Origin: Ceratobasidium sp. AG-K
Lineage: Eukaryota; Basidiomycota; Agaricomycetes; Cantharellales; Ceratobasidiaceae
Direction of reading: 5' to 3'
Assembly (NCBI GenBank): GCA_037039685.1
Contig: JAWNGF010000008.1
Coordinates: 1,426,001 to 1,490,000 of the forward strand
Length of the DNA: 64,000 bases
This document shows, piece after piece, positions 1 through 10,237 of this stretch; the first letter of the stretch is position 1; each line of letters begins with the position of its first letter. Position numbers and translations under genes: made by a program. The notes under the pieces were generated by a model. It did not search any database, was not told the origin of the DNA, and saw only the letters and a program-made list of their open reading frames with translations.

Positions 1-2
1 AC

Positions 3-908
3 GGCAAATGCGGTCAGAAGGCTAGGGACTTTACCTTTGCCTGCAACCTCTACATCAGTACCTCGGACCTGTGTTACAATACGGTGGATCAGCAGATCCT
101 CTTCATCATTTCATACCTGAGGGGGGAAGCCAGGGAATGGATTTGTCCTTTCCTTGAGCAGGAAATGGCTGGTGTCCCTCAACCAATCCTTAATGACATG
201 ACCCTCTTTGAAGAAGCCTTTGAAGAAGCCTTTGGCAAGGTAGAGCAAGCGGAAGTTTACCAGCAGAAATATCGAAATCTGAAACAAACCAAGTCGGTGG
301 TCAATTATACTTCAAATTTCCGAACTTATTCCAGTGCTCTGGGCTACAATGAGACTACCCTCAAAGACGATTTTTATTCTGGCCTCAAGGACAAAATCCA
401 AGATGTCATGTCAATTCAAAACATTGATCGCCATGTTGTTACCCTCACACAGTTGATGAATCATGCGTCTAGGATTGACGCAAACCTTATTGCACAAAAT
501 TTGGAGAAAAAGGCCAAGGGCCCAGAGAAGGCAACACCGAGCGGAACCTTCAAAAAGGTGACCACGAGCGCAACAGCGCAGAAGACGGAATTCAAGGAAG
601 GGGACAAGATTTACACCATGGGACCAAAAGGCGCAACCAGGGGACAAATTACAAAGATTGGCAAGAACAAGAAGGGGTTCAAGATTCCTACTATCAAATG
701 GGAAGACGGATCTGAAAGCGAACTTCCATTCCCCTACCTACGCTTAAACACACGCATGATGGCAGGAGTTGAGGTGGCAGCGTCCAGCAGTTTGGAACTC
801 ACCTGTTACCGCTGTCAAAAGAAGGGTCATATTGCCAAAAATTGCATCATCAAAATAGCCGCTTTGGAGGAAGTTTCTGATGAGGAATTGGGAAAAGGCA
901 GTGTCTGA
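3..908 (+). CDS. Element 1 Gag, 3' part
   Basis: Gag polyprotein of the retrotransposon, which packages element RNA in a virus-like particle. The frame is open from base 3, so the true start is left of the window. The sequence has the gag core (a segment rich in D-F and Y-L around residues 10-40), a basic Lys-rich stretch, and a CCHC zinc knuckle (C-Y-R-C-x4-H-x4-C) near 815-865. It aligns by eye with Gag of element 3 at 12597-13919. The frame ends at TGA 906-908. A G-GGA-AAA heptamer at 890-896 just before the stop would shift ribosomes to the -1 frame, which is open into pol. Confidence 0.85.
   Translation, partial: GKCGQKARDFTFACNLYISTSDLCYNTVDQQILFIISYLRGEAREWICPFLEQEMAGVPQPILNDMTLFEEAFEEAFGKVEQAEVYQQKYRNLKQTKSVVNYTSNFRTYSSALGYNETTLKDDFYSGLKDKIQDVMSIQNIDRHVVTLTQLMNHASRIDANLIAQNLEKKAKGPEKATPSGTFKKVTTSATAQKTEFKEGDKIYTMGPKGATRGQITKIGKNKKGFKIPTIKWEDGSESELPFPYLRLNTRMMAGVEVAASSSLELTCYRCQKKGHIAKNCIIKIAALEEVSDEELGKGSV
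890..896 (+). promoter_or_regulatory. Candidate -1 ribosomal frameshift site, gag to pol (element 1)
   Basis: The heptamer GGGAAAA lies in the gag frame as G GGA AAA, the X XXY YYZ pattern of -1 slippery sites, 12 nt before the gag stop. After a -1 slip the frame stays open into protease. The same heptamer in the same frame is kept in element 3 at 13901-13907. No downstream pseudoknot was assessed. Confidence 0.55.
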
Positions 909-952
909 AGGGAGCATCAGGCACCCTGAAGACAGAATTAGATTGTGTTGCC

Positions 953-3900
953 ATGGAGAATCGAAATCAGTCTGTAAACAAAATATATTTATGTTCCACC
1001 AAATACGCAGACCAACTCTGTGTGCCAATAACGATCGAAAGCCTGAAAAACCTTATCACAGTTGCTATGATTGACTCCGGTGCCTCTGGAAACTTCATTA
1101 ATTCCAAATATATCGCTAAACATAAAATCCCTACAAAAAAGAAGAAAGTGGCGCGGCAGGTGCAGGTCATTGATGGACGGCCAATAGCAAATGGACTTAT
1201 TGAGCAAGAGGCCACCTTCCAAACTATTATGAACAATCATGTGGAGGAAATCACTTGCGATGTAGCACCTTTGGGACGACACACAGTAGTCTTAGGCATA
1301 CCATGGCTGAAAAAGCATAATCCACAAATTGACTGGACAGGAGGAACACTAGAATTCAATTCACACTTCTGTGCGTCCAAATGTCTTTACAGAGAGTGCA
1401 GCGCTTTAGAAGAGGGGGTAGTGGGAAAACTTCCCAACAAGTATCTGGAGTTTCAGGACGTTTTTGTTGCAAAAGAAGTTGATAAACTCCCACCACATCG
1501 ACCCTATGACCTCAAAATTGAACTGGAACCTGGTGCTAAACCCAAGATTGGGGTGGTCTATTTGTTAACCAAAGAAGAAGACCAAATCCTGAAAGCATGG
1601 ATTGACAAAAACTTGGAAAAGGGATTCATTGTTCCATCCACCTCTGAGTGGGCGTCACCAGTCATGTTTGTCTGTTGCCATGATATTGATGGCGTTCCCC
1701 AACCACCAAGACTGTGCATGGACTAAAGGTACTTAAACAGGTGGACAAAGAAAAACCGTTACCCACTCCCAAGGACTGATGATCTCATCGAACGAGTTAA
1801 AGGAGCCAAGATCTTCACCAAATTGGATTTAAAATCTGGTTACAACCTGGTCAGGGTCACCAAAGAAGACGTATACAAAATGGCGTTTAGAACAAAATAC
1901 GGCCTTTATGAAACCAAGGTCATGCCATTTGGTCTGACCAATGCACCGGCAACCTTCCAGAACATGATGGACGCAGAATTCAGAGACATCAAAGGAGTCT
2001 ATGTGGAAATTTACATTGACAACATCTTGATCTTCTCCAAAAACCCAGAAGAACACCCTGCTCATGTCAAAGAAGTACTGCGTAGACTACAACGGATGGG
2101 CCTCTATTGCTCCCTCAAGAAATGTTTGTTCCATGTGCCAAAAGTGGACTATTTAGGCTTGGTAATTTTGGGAGAAGCAGTTGAGATGCAGGAAGAAAAA
2201 GTGTTGGCAATCAAAAAATGGCCAGTTCCAAGGAATGTTACCAATGTTCAAACCTTTCTGGGATTCGCAAACTTCTACAGGCAGTTCATCAAGGGTTATG
2301 CGCACATTGCCAGACCCCTCTATGACCTCACTATGAAAGGGAAACCGTGGGAATGGAATGCAGAGACACAGGCTAGCTTCAAAAGAATGATCCAGGAATT
2401 TCTACAAGCACCCATCCTGTTACAACTGGATCAAGAAAAAGGGTTCATCATTGAATGTGACACATCAGACAAAGCCACGGGAGCAGTCCTTAGTCAATAT
2501 GGAACGGATAGCAAACTGCATCCTGTTGCTTTCATGTCCAAGAGCCTATCACCAGCAGAGCAAAACTACGATATTTTTGATAAGGAACTCCTGGCAATTA
2601 TTAAAGCTTTCAAGGAATGGCAACATCTATTGGAAGGAACAGAAATTCCGGTTCTACTCATCACCGATCATAAGAATCTAGAGTATTTCATGACCTCCAA
2701 AGTCCTCACCAAGTGTCACGACCTTTTGTTTCTCTCCCTTTCTTTGTCCTGTTTGTCTCGTGCTTGGTCTCGTTCTTCTCGTCTTGGCGCATTTAGTCGC
2801 CTTTATGTAAGCCATGACCGCGGGACATGCCTGCCTGGCCTGTTCCCTTGTCTCCTAGGACTCCATGGACTTATCTGTTTCCTTTGTTCCTTCCGCGCTT
2901 CCCTTGGACTCTTGCCTTTTCTTCTTTTGCCTTCCTTTGTTGCCACCTATCTATTGTACATAGCCGCTCTAGATAGTATATATACCAGCGACACAAGTTT
3001 TGTCTCCACAAGACTTGTTCTCTTGTTGTTTCCCCATCACTCATCGCGTGACTCACTTAGGCCTCAGTTGCCGTCCATTCGTCCTTTGCCGTCGTCCCAA
3101 CCCCCATCCTCACTGCCTGTGGAGTCTCGGCCTCCAGGGTTTGGTTAGGGTTGTGACACCAAGCGTCAAAACAGATGGGCGGTCTTCCTGTCAGAATTCA
3201 ATTTCCAGATCAAATATCAGGCGGGCGGACTTAATGGAAAGACGATGCACTCAGTCGGCGGAGCAACCACAATCTAGAAGGGGGGGTAGTCCCTCAAAAA
3301 CCCCTACTTGCACCTCACATCTTCATCAATTTGGCCGAAGAAACATCTACTGGCATAGCATCAACGGCGGAGATTCACACTTCCATTCAAAATCAGCTGC
3401 CAAGTGACGAATACATCCAGTCCATTTGGGCGTTTCTCAGCAATCAACCCGAGAAAGCACCTGCCACGGTCCGGAAGGAATTTGAGGATTGGAAGATCCA
3501 AAATAACATGCTATACAGGAAAGGTCGGGTCTATGTTCCTAGCAACAACGAGCTCCAGTGACAAATCTTGGAACTCCATCATGACAACAAGGCAGCTGGT
3601 CACATGGGGCAAGCAAAGACTTTGGAATTGATCAAGCGGGAATACTGGTGGCCATCAATGAAGGTGTTTATCAACAAATACGTGTCATCCTGCGACTTGT
3701 GCCAACGAAGCAAACCAATCAACCAGCACCCCCTAGGAGAATTGCAACCACTAGAGCTCCCCTCTAAACCCTGGCAACACATTTTGGTTGATATGATTGT
3801 CAAACTACCCCTATCAAGAGGCCTAGACTCTATTCTGGTTATTGTCGACACACTCACAAAAATGGCACACTTCATTCCCTGTACCGAGAAGATCACGTCC

Positions 3901-5394
3901 CCCAAGTTAGCAGAATTGTTCATGGAACACTGTTGGAAGCTGCATGGTACCCTGGAAACAGTCGTGTCAGATCAAGGCCCCACCTTTGCATCAAGGTTCA
4001 TGAGAGAACTCTATCAGGCCTTGAAGATTAGACCCAGACTCTCTACCGCTTATCACCCTGAGACGGATGGCCAGACGGAATGAATCAACCAAATGGTAGA
4101 GGCCTTCCTGCGGACCTATGTATCCTTTAGACAGCATGATTGGGCTTCTTTGCTTCCCTTTGCCAAATTTGCTTATAACAATTCCTTCCACTCTAGCATC
4201 AGCATGACCCCTTTCTTCGCCAACTTGTCTTGTCACCCCTCCATAGATGGCACACCATTAGAAGACGGTTCAGTTCCAGAAGCCTCGGCTCGCGCCCAGC
4301 ACATCCACGACAACCTGGAAGAAGCCAAAGCAAGCCAGACCCTGAGTAAAGAACGGGACAAGGAATATGCGGACCAACGGCGTCTAGAGGATCCCTTCAT
4401 CATTGGGGACAAAGTTTGGCTCAGTCATGATCACATCTCTTCGAATCAACCATCAATCAAACTTTCTCACAAGCGTCTGGGCCCTTTCACAATCTTGGAA
4501 GCAGTTGGAAGGAATGCGTACAAACTGGAACTTCCACCATCCATGACCATGCATCCGGTAGTCAATGTATCCTGCCTTGCCAAGTATGAAGAAGATGAGA
4601 TTGAGGGACGCGTTATTGAACCACCACCACCCATTGAGACCCCTGAGGGTGAGGAAGAATATGAAGTTGAACAGATCCTGTCCTCCAAGGTGGAAAGAGG
4701 AATCCTCAAGTACTATGTCAAGTGGAAGGGCTACACGTCAGAACACGATTCCTGGGAACCGGTGGAGAACCTTGGCAACGCACCAGAACTCATTAGCAAG
4801 TTCCACAGGGAACATCCAGAAGCCATCAAGGAAGTCCCCAAGGTTACAAGGAAGCGTCGCCATGAGGAGACAAAGGACGATTCAGCCGCCAAAGAAAAGG
4901 AAGAACGGCCCATTTGGCGTTCCAAACATATTAAAGAAGCGGCAGGAGTCCAAGCTCCCCACCAAAAAGTTTTTACTTTCCTCTCCTGTGCGCTTAACAC
5001 ATCCACCCCTCGTACACCCACTTCTATGCCATGCCTGCCCCCTGCCAATCCACCAACTCGTTCATGGTCCGCATCTCTGACAACCTCTATACCTGCTTGG
5101 CGTCCTTCAAACGGACGCTCAAATCCACCTGCAACGAGGGCCGTTATTGGCACTCAGGCCTCCAGCAGGCCTTCTACTTCATTGTCTCTGGCCACTATTG
5201 GTCAGCTCGTGCCCCCCGCTCCTTCGTGGGCAAGCCCCTTGTGCGCTGGCGCAACTGGATTGCCCTCGACGCCCAAGACATCCACAATGCAGTTTGCATC
5301 ATGGACGCCTTGCGCAAGGCCTGTCTTGGCCACCCATTCGAGGTCATCAACCTCACCCAGGACGATGAATGTGCCGACCCCATCATTGACTTGA
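953..5394 (+). pseudogene. Element 1 Pol (protease-RT-RNase H-integrase-chromodomain), disrupted
   Basis: Remnant of the pol polyprotein. The protease keeps D-S-G-A-S near 1075. RT spans about 1500-2250 with Y-I-D-N at the catalytic motif (2014-2025) and the L-G-F-A-N-F-Y block near 2260. RNase H follows, cut by the solo LTR at 2714-3158. Integrase spans 3331-4250 with an HHCC finger (H-H...H-M-G...C-x2-C), catalytic Asp near 3790 and 3970, and Glu at 4078-4080. A chromodomain lies at about 4655-4815 (Y-Y-V-K-W-K-G-Y, D-S-W-E-P), expected to bind methylated H3. Stops are TAA 1724 and TGA 3559 and 4081; both TGA replace Arg codons, as comparison with element 3 shows. A start at 953 is nominal, since pol is probably entered by frameshifting. 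Confidence 0.85.
2714..3158 (+). mobile_element. Family A solo LTR inserted in element 1 RNase H
   Basis: A 445-bp LTR begins TGTCAC and ends GTGACA. It is flanked by an exact 5-bp target duplication, CCAAG, at 2709-2713 and 3159-3163. It carries a TATA-like tract near 2980. It resembles the LTRs at 5553-5974 and 20797-21243. Taking it out rejoins the RNase H frame, so it is a solo LTR left by recombination of a full element. Confidence 0.92.
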
Positions 5395-5528
5395 CGGACA
5401 AGGAGGATTGCGGTTTGTGGAAGGGAAATGGGACGGCTGAGGACCCATTTGTGTTGGATGACAGGGCAGAGTTTGTGCTTGTGGCCCGCAGGCCTTCTGA
5501 TATGACTGTTTTGTCTTTTTCCGAGTAG
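5031..5528 (+). CDS. Element 1 ORF3, conserved accessory ORF of unknown function
   Basis: A 165-residue ORF starts at ATG 5031 in the -1 frame of pol and overlaps its tail just after the chromodomain. I do not recognise it. The equivalent ORF3 of element 3 (from 19803) shares blocks such as N-L-Y-T-C-L-A-S-F-K, Y-W-H-x-G-L-Q-Q and P-F-E-V-I-N-L-T, while the overlapping pol frame there is low-complexity and less conserved. The second half is acidic. No signal peptide or membrane segment is seen. It ends 12 bp before the polypurine tract. Element 2 (family B) has an ORF in the same place and same relative frame. It could be a separately translated protein or a frameshifted Pol C-terminus. Confidence 0.6.
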   Translation: MPAPCQSTNSFMVRISDNLYTCLASFKRTLKSTCNEGRYWHSGLQQAFYFIVSGHYWSARAPRSFVGKPLVRWRNWIALDAQDIHNAVCIMDALRKACLGHPFEVINLTQDDECADPIIDLTDKEDCGLWKGNGTAEDPFVLDDRAEFVLVARRPSDMTVLSFSE

Positions 5529-5540
5529 GCCCTGACCTAG

Positions 5541-5552
5541 AAAGGGGGGTAG
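5541..5552 (+). other. Polypurine tract of element 1
   Basis: A purine run containing GGGGGG, followed by TAG, lies directly before the 3' LTR. It is the expected plus-strand priming site. The same GGGGGGTAG precedes the family A LTR of element 3 at 20788-20796. Confidence 0.75.
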
Positions 5553-5974
5553 TGTCACAACCTTTTGTTTGCCTCGTTTGTTGCTCTGTTTGGTCTCGTT
5601 CTGCTCACCTTGGCGCATTTAGTTGCTATTATGTAAGCCATGACCGCGGGACATGCTTGCCTGGCTAGCTTCTCTCTTTCCTCGCTTTCCATGGACTTGT
5701 CGCGCCTCCTTTGTTCTGTCCTTGCTTCTCTCGGACTCCTGCTTTCTCCCCTTTGTCGCATACTCTCTATTGTACATAGCCACAGTAGATAGTATATATA
5801 CCAGCAACACAAGTCTTGCTACCACAAGACTTGTTCTCTTGTCGTTCTCCCCTCACTCATCGCGTGACTCACTTAGGCCTTAGTTGCCGTCCATTCAACC
5901 TTTGCCGTCGTCCCAACCCCCATCCTCACTGCCTGTGGAGTCTTGGCCTCCAAGGTTCGGTTAGGGTTGTGACA
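5553..5974 (+). mobile_element. 3' LTR of element 1 (family A)
   Basis: A 422-bp LTR, TGTCAC to GTGACA, follows the polypurine tract. A TATA-like TATATATA lies at about 5793-5800. A 9-bp hairpin (arms 5809-5817 and 5826-5834) lies just downstream of it, near the expected RNA start. To the right the sequence switches to minus-strand element 2. Confidence 0.9.
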
Positions 5975-6420
5975 CTCCAGTTTGCCAGGTCCTTCTTGAA
6001 GTTTGCGTCCCAGGTGTCGTTCCATTGGGGTCTCAGGGATGGTGGCCTCCCTTCATATCCTGGGACCCGTTCGCTGCTGTAGGTGCCTTCTTGGCCCCAT
6101 TCCACCACCCCGAGCATGTGGGTGGACTACAGCACGACCTCAGAGACTTGAAAGGCGGCGCATCCTCTGCAGACAAATATGTCCTTCCGCTGCAATTGCA
6201 TCCGTGTTGGCCATTTTTTTCCCACCCATTGGAATTCCCCCAGGTCTGAGTGGAGCATGTTGTCCAACGCATGGTATTGCATGCGCCCGGGGCCTTGTTG
6301 AGACCATTTGAATACATAGAGGGCCACTCCTGAGTCCAGGATGCGCGCTGTTTGGAAGGCCAGCCCTTCAAGAATGCAGATGAGGTTGTTGGTAATTGTA
6401 GAGCAGGTGACGGCAGGCAT
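5975..6420 (-). pseudogene. Element 2 ORF3, accessory ORF with one stop
   Basis: From ATG 6420 the frame runs to a TAG at 6127-6129 and then stays open to the element 1 junction at 5975. It lies in the -1 frame of pol and overlaps the pol tail after the chromodomain, exactly as ORF3 does in family A. The start (M-P-A...) and an N-L-x-C-I-L-x-x-L-A-F block faintly resemble family A ORF3. Function unknown. The TAG may be a CAG to TAG mutation. Confidence 0.4.
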
Positions 6421-9400
6421 TGTGAGGAGCAAAAAAGATTTAGAGCGTGGAGTGTGTAGAGTGAGTTGGATAATGAGCAAGTTTTGCAAGTACCACTACC
6501 AGTTGCGCCCCCTCTGCCTTTTATCTTTCCTGGAACGTAGTTAGATGGCGTGGGAGCCTTGGGGTGTCGGCGTAGAAGGTTCTTGATGATCTTAGAAAGG
6601 TGACCAAAGTCTTCCGCCCTTTGTTCCGTGTCTTCTTCACTTCCATAACCCTTCCATCTGACCCTGTAAAAAAGACCATCCTTTGTCTCCTTCCAGTCCA
6701 AAATCTTTTCTACTTCATATTCTTCTTCTCCTTCTTCAGTAATTATTGGCGGTGGTCGGGGTTGGTTTTGCTTGAACTCTGTGTCTTCTATGTAAGGGCT
6801 GAGCAAGTCAATGTGGAAAACAGGGTGCACCCTCATTGTTGCTGGCAGAGTGAGCTCATAAGCATGTGATCCTATCTTCCACTTCACAACAAATGGTCCA
6901 TGCTTCTTGTTATCCAGTTTCTTTGAGGGTCTTTTTGTTTGGATGTTTCTTCCCAACAGCCATACTAGATCTCCTTCCTGGTACTCGTTTTTTGGTTCTT
7001 CCTCCGGGAGCCTTTGGTTTTCCATTGATGCAATAGCTTTGTTGTGGGTGGTACGCCATTTTTCTGTGATGGTGTTTGCTTCAGGAACCGTTGTTTCTTC
7101 TGATGAGATGTTCCACAATGGTTCCCTGCCGTAGACTATTGCAAAAGGGGAACTCCCTGTTATGCGGTGCTTCTGCAGATTATAACTGAATTCTGCAATA
7201 GGTAACAAGTCCACCCAATCATCTTGCCGGTAGTTGATAAAGGAACGTAGCCAGCCTTCCATCCATTGGTTGATTCTTTCCGTTACTCCATCTGTCTGGG
7301 GGTGGTAGGCAGTGCTGAAGCTTGGGCTAGTTCCAATTCTCTCGTAAACAGCCTTCATAAGTTTAGAATTGAAAGTAGTCCCTCGGTCTGAGATTGTGCT
7401 TTTTGGAAAGCCGTGTAGTTTCCAAACATTTGTGATAAAAAGATTTGCCAGCTCGCTTGCTGTGTGAGATTCTTTGCAGGGTATGAAGTGCGCCATTCTT
7501 GAGAACCGGTCCACCACTACCATGATGCTGTCTGACCCTCTGGATTTTGGCAATTTCACTACAAAGTTGAATGCTATGTCTTCCCAGGGACCTTTTGGGA
7601 TTTCTAGAGGTTTGATTGGTACTATTGACTTTGATCCCCTTGTTTGTGGGCAGGTCTCACAGGATTCCACGTATCTGTTTACGCTCTGCTTCATCCCTGG
7701 CCAGAAGTATCTTCTTGCTATTAGTTCCAATGTCCTGGCTTGTCCCTGATGCCCTGCAATCCTTGAGTTGTGGTGTAGTCGCATGACAGACAGTCTGGCT
7801 TCCTTATCTTCCAGGACGTAAATTTCCCTTTGTACCATATTAGTCCCTCCTTGAAGTCGTAATCTTTTGCGCTGTGTTGCAGGGTTCTTGGTAGCTTTTC
7901 CCTTGATTTGCAGATTTCCTTGATTTTCGCCAGTCCTTCATCAGTTTCTTGTGCCTCTTTGATAGTTGCCATAATGTCTGTGTTCATCTGCCCCATAAAT
8001 CCTTTAAATTTTTCAGCGGATATCATAATTTGTTCCGGTGTGGGAATATCCTCATGGTCAGATTGTCTTGACAACAGGTCCGGCTTAGACGAAAGGATTC
8101 CAGGACGGTATATGATATCAAAGTTGTAGGAAGCCAGTAGTTGATGCCATCTTGCGTGTTGACAGTTGAACGTTCTTGCTTCCTTCCAGAACTGTAGGTT
8201 CCTGTGATTGGTGTAGATAGTGATTGGATCCTTTGTTCCCTCAAGGTATAACCTCCAATGTGTTAGTGGTTCTATGATTGCCATAAGTTCCTTGTCATGG
8301 ACGTTGTAGTTGAGCTGGGCCTCATTGAAGGATTTTGATAGGAACGCTATAGGGTGTAGGTAGCCATCGTCTTGCCTTTGAGACAGAATTGCCCCCATTG
8401 CTACTCTGCTTGCATCCGTTTCCAGAAAAAAGGGTTTCTCAGGGTCAGGATGGCGTAGTGTGGGCTCCTTGCTAATTTCTGCTTTCAGGGCATCAAAAGC
8501 CTCCTGTTGATCCTTCTCCCATTTCCATTTGTTATCCTTTCTTGTAAGGGTTGTTAAGGGTTTTGCTAAACGGCTAAAATTTGGTACAAATCTTTGGTAG
8601 AAGTTTGCAAATCCTAGGAACGCCTGAACCTGCTTGACCGTTTTTGGTTCCTTCCATTCCTTTATTGCCTTGACCTTCTCTTCCACCATAGAGATGCCCG
8701 AATCACTGATTCCAAGTCCAGTATATGTAAGTTTGGTGACAAAGAATTCGCATTTCGGGAGTTTTGCAAATAGGTTTTCATCCAGTAAGATCTTCAGCAC
8801 CTTCCTGACATCTATAGTATGTTGGCTTCTGGCTTTAGAGAAGACTAGGATGTCGTCAATGTATACTATGACACATACATCGATAAGGTCGTGGAAGATG
8901 TGGTTCATGTATCTTTGGAATATGGCGGGTGCATTTTTTAGTCCAAATGGCATGACAATGTATTTGAACAGGCCTTCCTTGGTTCTGAAGGCTGTCTTCC
9001 ATTTGTCCCCTTCCCTAATTCTGATATTGTTGAGACCCATGTGCAGATCAATCTTGGAGAAAATTTTTGCATCCTTGATTTCATCCAGAAGATCTTCCAT
9101 TAAGGGCATTGGGAACCTGTCGTCCTTTGTAATGGCGTTCACTCCTCTGAGGTCTTGAACAAGCCGTAATTGTTGCACTGCTTCTGGATTCTTTGGATCA
9201 ATAGGTTTTTTGACAAAGAAACAAGGTGACGCAATGGGGGACTTGCTGGGTTGAATTTTCCTGGCGGCAATTTCCTCATCCAGGTATTCCCTTAGTGCAA
9301 TTGATTTGGCTGGTGAGAGCGGGATAGGTCTGGCTGGTTTTGGAAGTTCAGCCCCTTCCTTGAAGTCAATGGCGCAGTCGTATGAGCGATGTTCTGGGAT

Positions 9401-9898
9401 TCTTTTGAACTTTTCCTCGCTAAACACGTCGGCAAATTCCTTGAATTCTTCTGGTAGGTTGTCTATTGAGGCTGTTCTTGCCTGTATGGGTTCAGGTTGC
9501 CATGATATGTGCTTTGTTTTCCAGTTAATATCAGGGTTTGCTTCTTCTAACCATTCAAGTCCTAAAATGAGCTTGGTTTCTCCAGTAGGCATAGCAAAAA
9601 AGATTTGTTTGAAGATTTTTCCTTCTACGTCAAGAACAAGCCTGGCTTTGAAGCGTATTTGGTGTGAGAGTTCTTTTCCCTGGATGCCAATTACTTTTTG
9701 TGGAGAGGGAAGCTCAATGAGAGGAATGTTGTTGGAGCGGGCCCAAGAGATGTCCATAAAGTTCTTAGAAGCTCCTGAATTGATGAGAGAAGGGACTGGT
9801 TCTGTGATTCCAGCAACGTTTGTGTAAACAATGGTTGATTTGTTTGTTGCTCTAAAGTACATTGTTTCCATTGCCGGTTCTTTGGTCTCTCCACACAC
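6033..9898 (-). pseudogene. Element 2 Pol (protease-RT-RNase H-integrase-chromodomain), frameshifted
   Basis: The first frame (7721-9898) holds an aspartic protease with N-S-G-A-S in place of D-S-G-A-S, an RT with Y-I-D-D-I-L-V-F-S, and RNase H. A frameshift near 7800 leads to the second frame (6033-7838), with integrase: an HHCC finger (H-H...H-Q-G...C-E-T-C), then W-E-D-I-A-F-N where the first catalytic Asp is expected, S-D-R-G for the second, and H-P-Q-T-D-G-x-T-E for Glu. A chromodomain follows (about 6660-6780; Y-R-V-R-W-K-G-Y). Loss of the protease and first integrase Asp by G to A changes makes it inactive even apart from the frameshift. Confidence 0.85.
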
Positions 9899-9959
9899 AG
9901 TTAGAGGGAGACCCCTTCTTTTCCCGAATCTTCTATTATTGTAGCTTCTCTTCCCTTTA

Positions 9960-10060
9960 TGCTGGGCTCAGTTGTTATCCACTCCTTTGATGGGCATTTG
10001 AGTGAACGGTGACCTTCTTGGCCGCACTTCAGGCATCAGTTTGATGCTATTCTTGCCTTG
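9960..10060 (-). pseudogene. Element 2 CCHC zinc knuckle
   Basis: Minus-strand translation shows C-L-K-C-G-Q-E-G-H-R-S-L-K-C, the Gag nucleocapsid knuckle (CX2CX4HX4C), directly after an in-frame TGA. It lies between the gag core and protease frames and belongs to the same decayed gag. Confidence 0.7.
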
Positions 10061-10237
10061 TATACTTCGTCTGGAAGCCGCTTTGTAGAGGTTTGCCCAG
10101 TAGTGGTTGATTGGGGTGTTTTCTTTCTGGTAAATGCCTTGATCTGTTGCAATTTCTGGTCAATGGAGATCGCGAGGGTGATCCATTGGTTAAGGTTAAG
10201 GTGCCTTTCAGTTCCATCCTCATTGATAAGGGAAAGT

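Larger units (their letters stand above)
1..5974 (+). mobile_element. Element 1: family A Ty3/gypsy chromovirus, 5' end outside window
   Basis: An LTR retrotransposon reads gag, protease, reverse transcriptase, RNase H, integrase, chromodomain, an extra ORF, a polypurine tract and a 3' LTR. It ends at 5974, where sequence of the minus-strand element 2 begins abruptly, so element 1 appears to be inserted into element 2. Its 5' LTR and 5' target duplication lie left of the window. Pol is broken by three in-frame stops (1724, 3559, 4081), a frameshift near 3240 and a solo LTR at 2714-3158, so the copy is not autonomous. Its protease active site is intact and it keeps more CpG than element 3, suggesting it is the younger family A copy. 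Confidence 0.9.
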
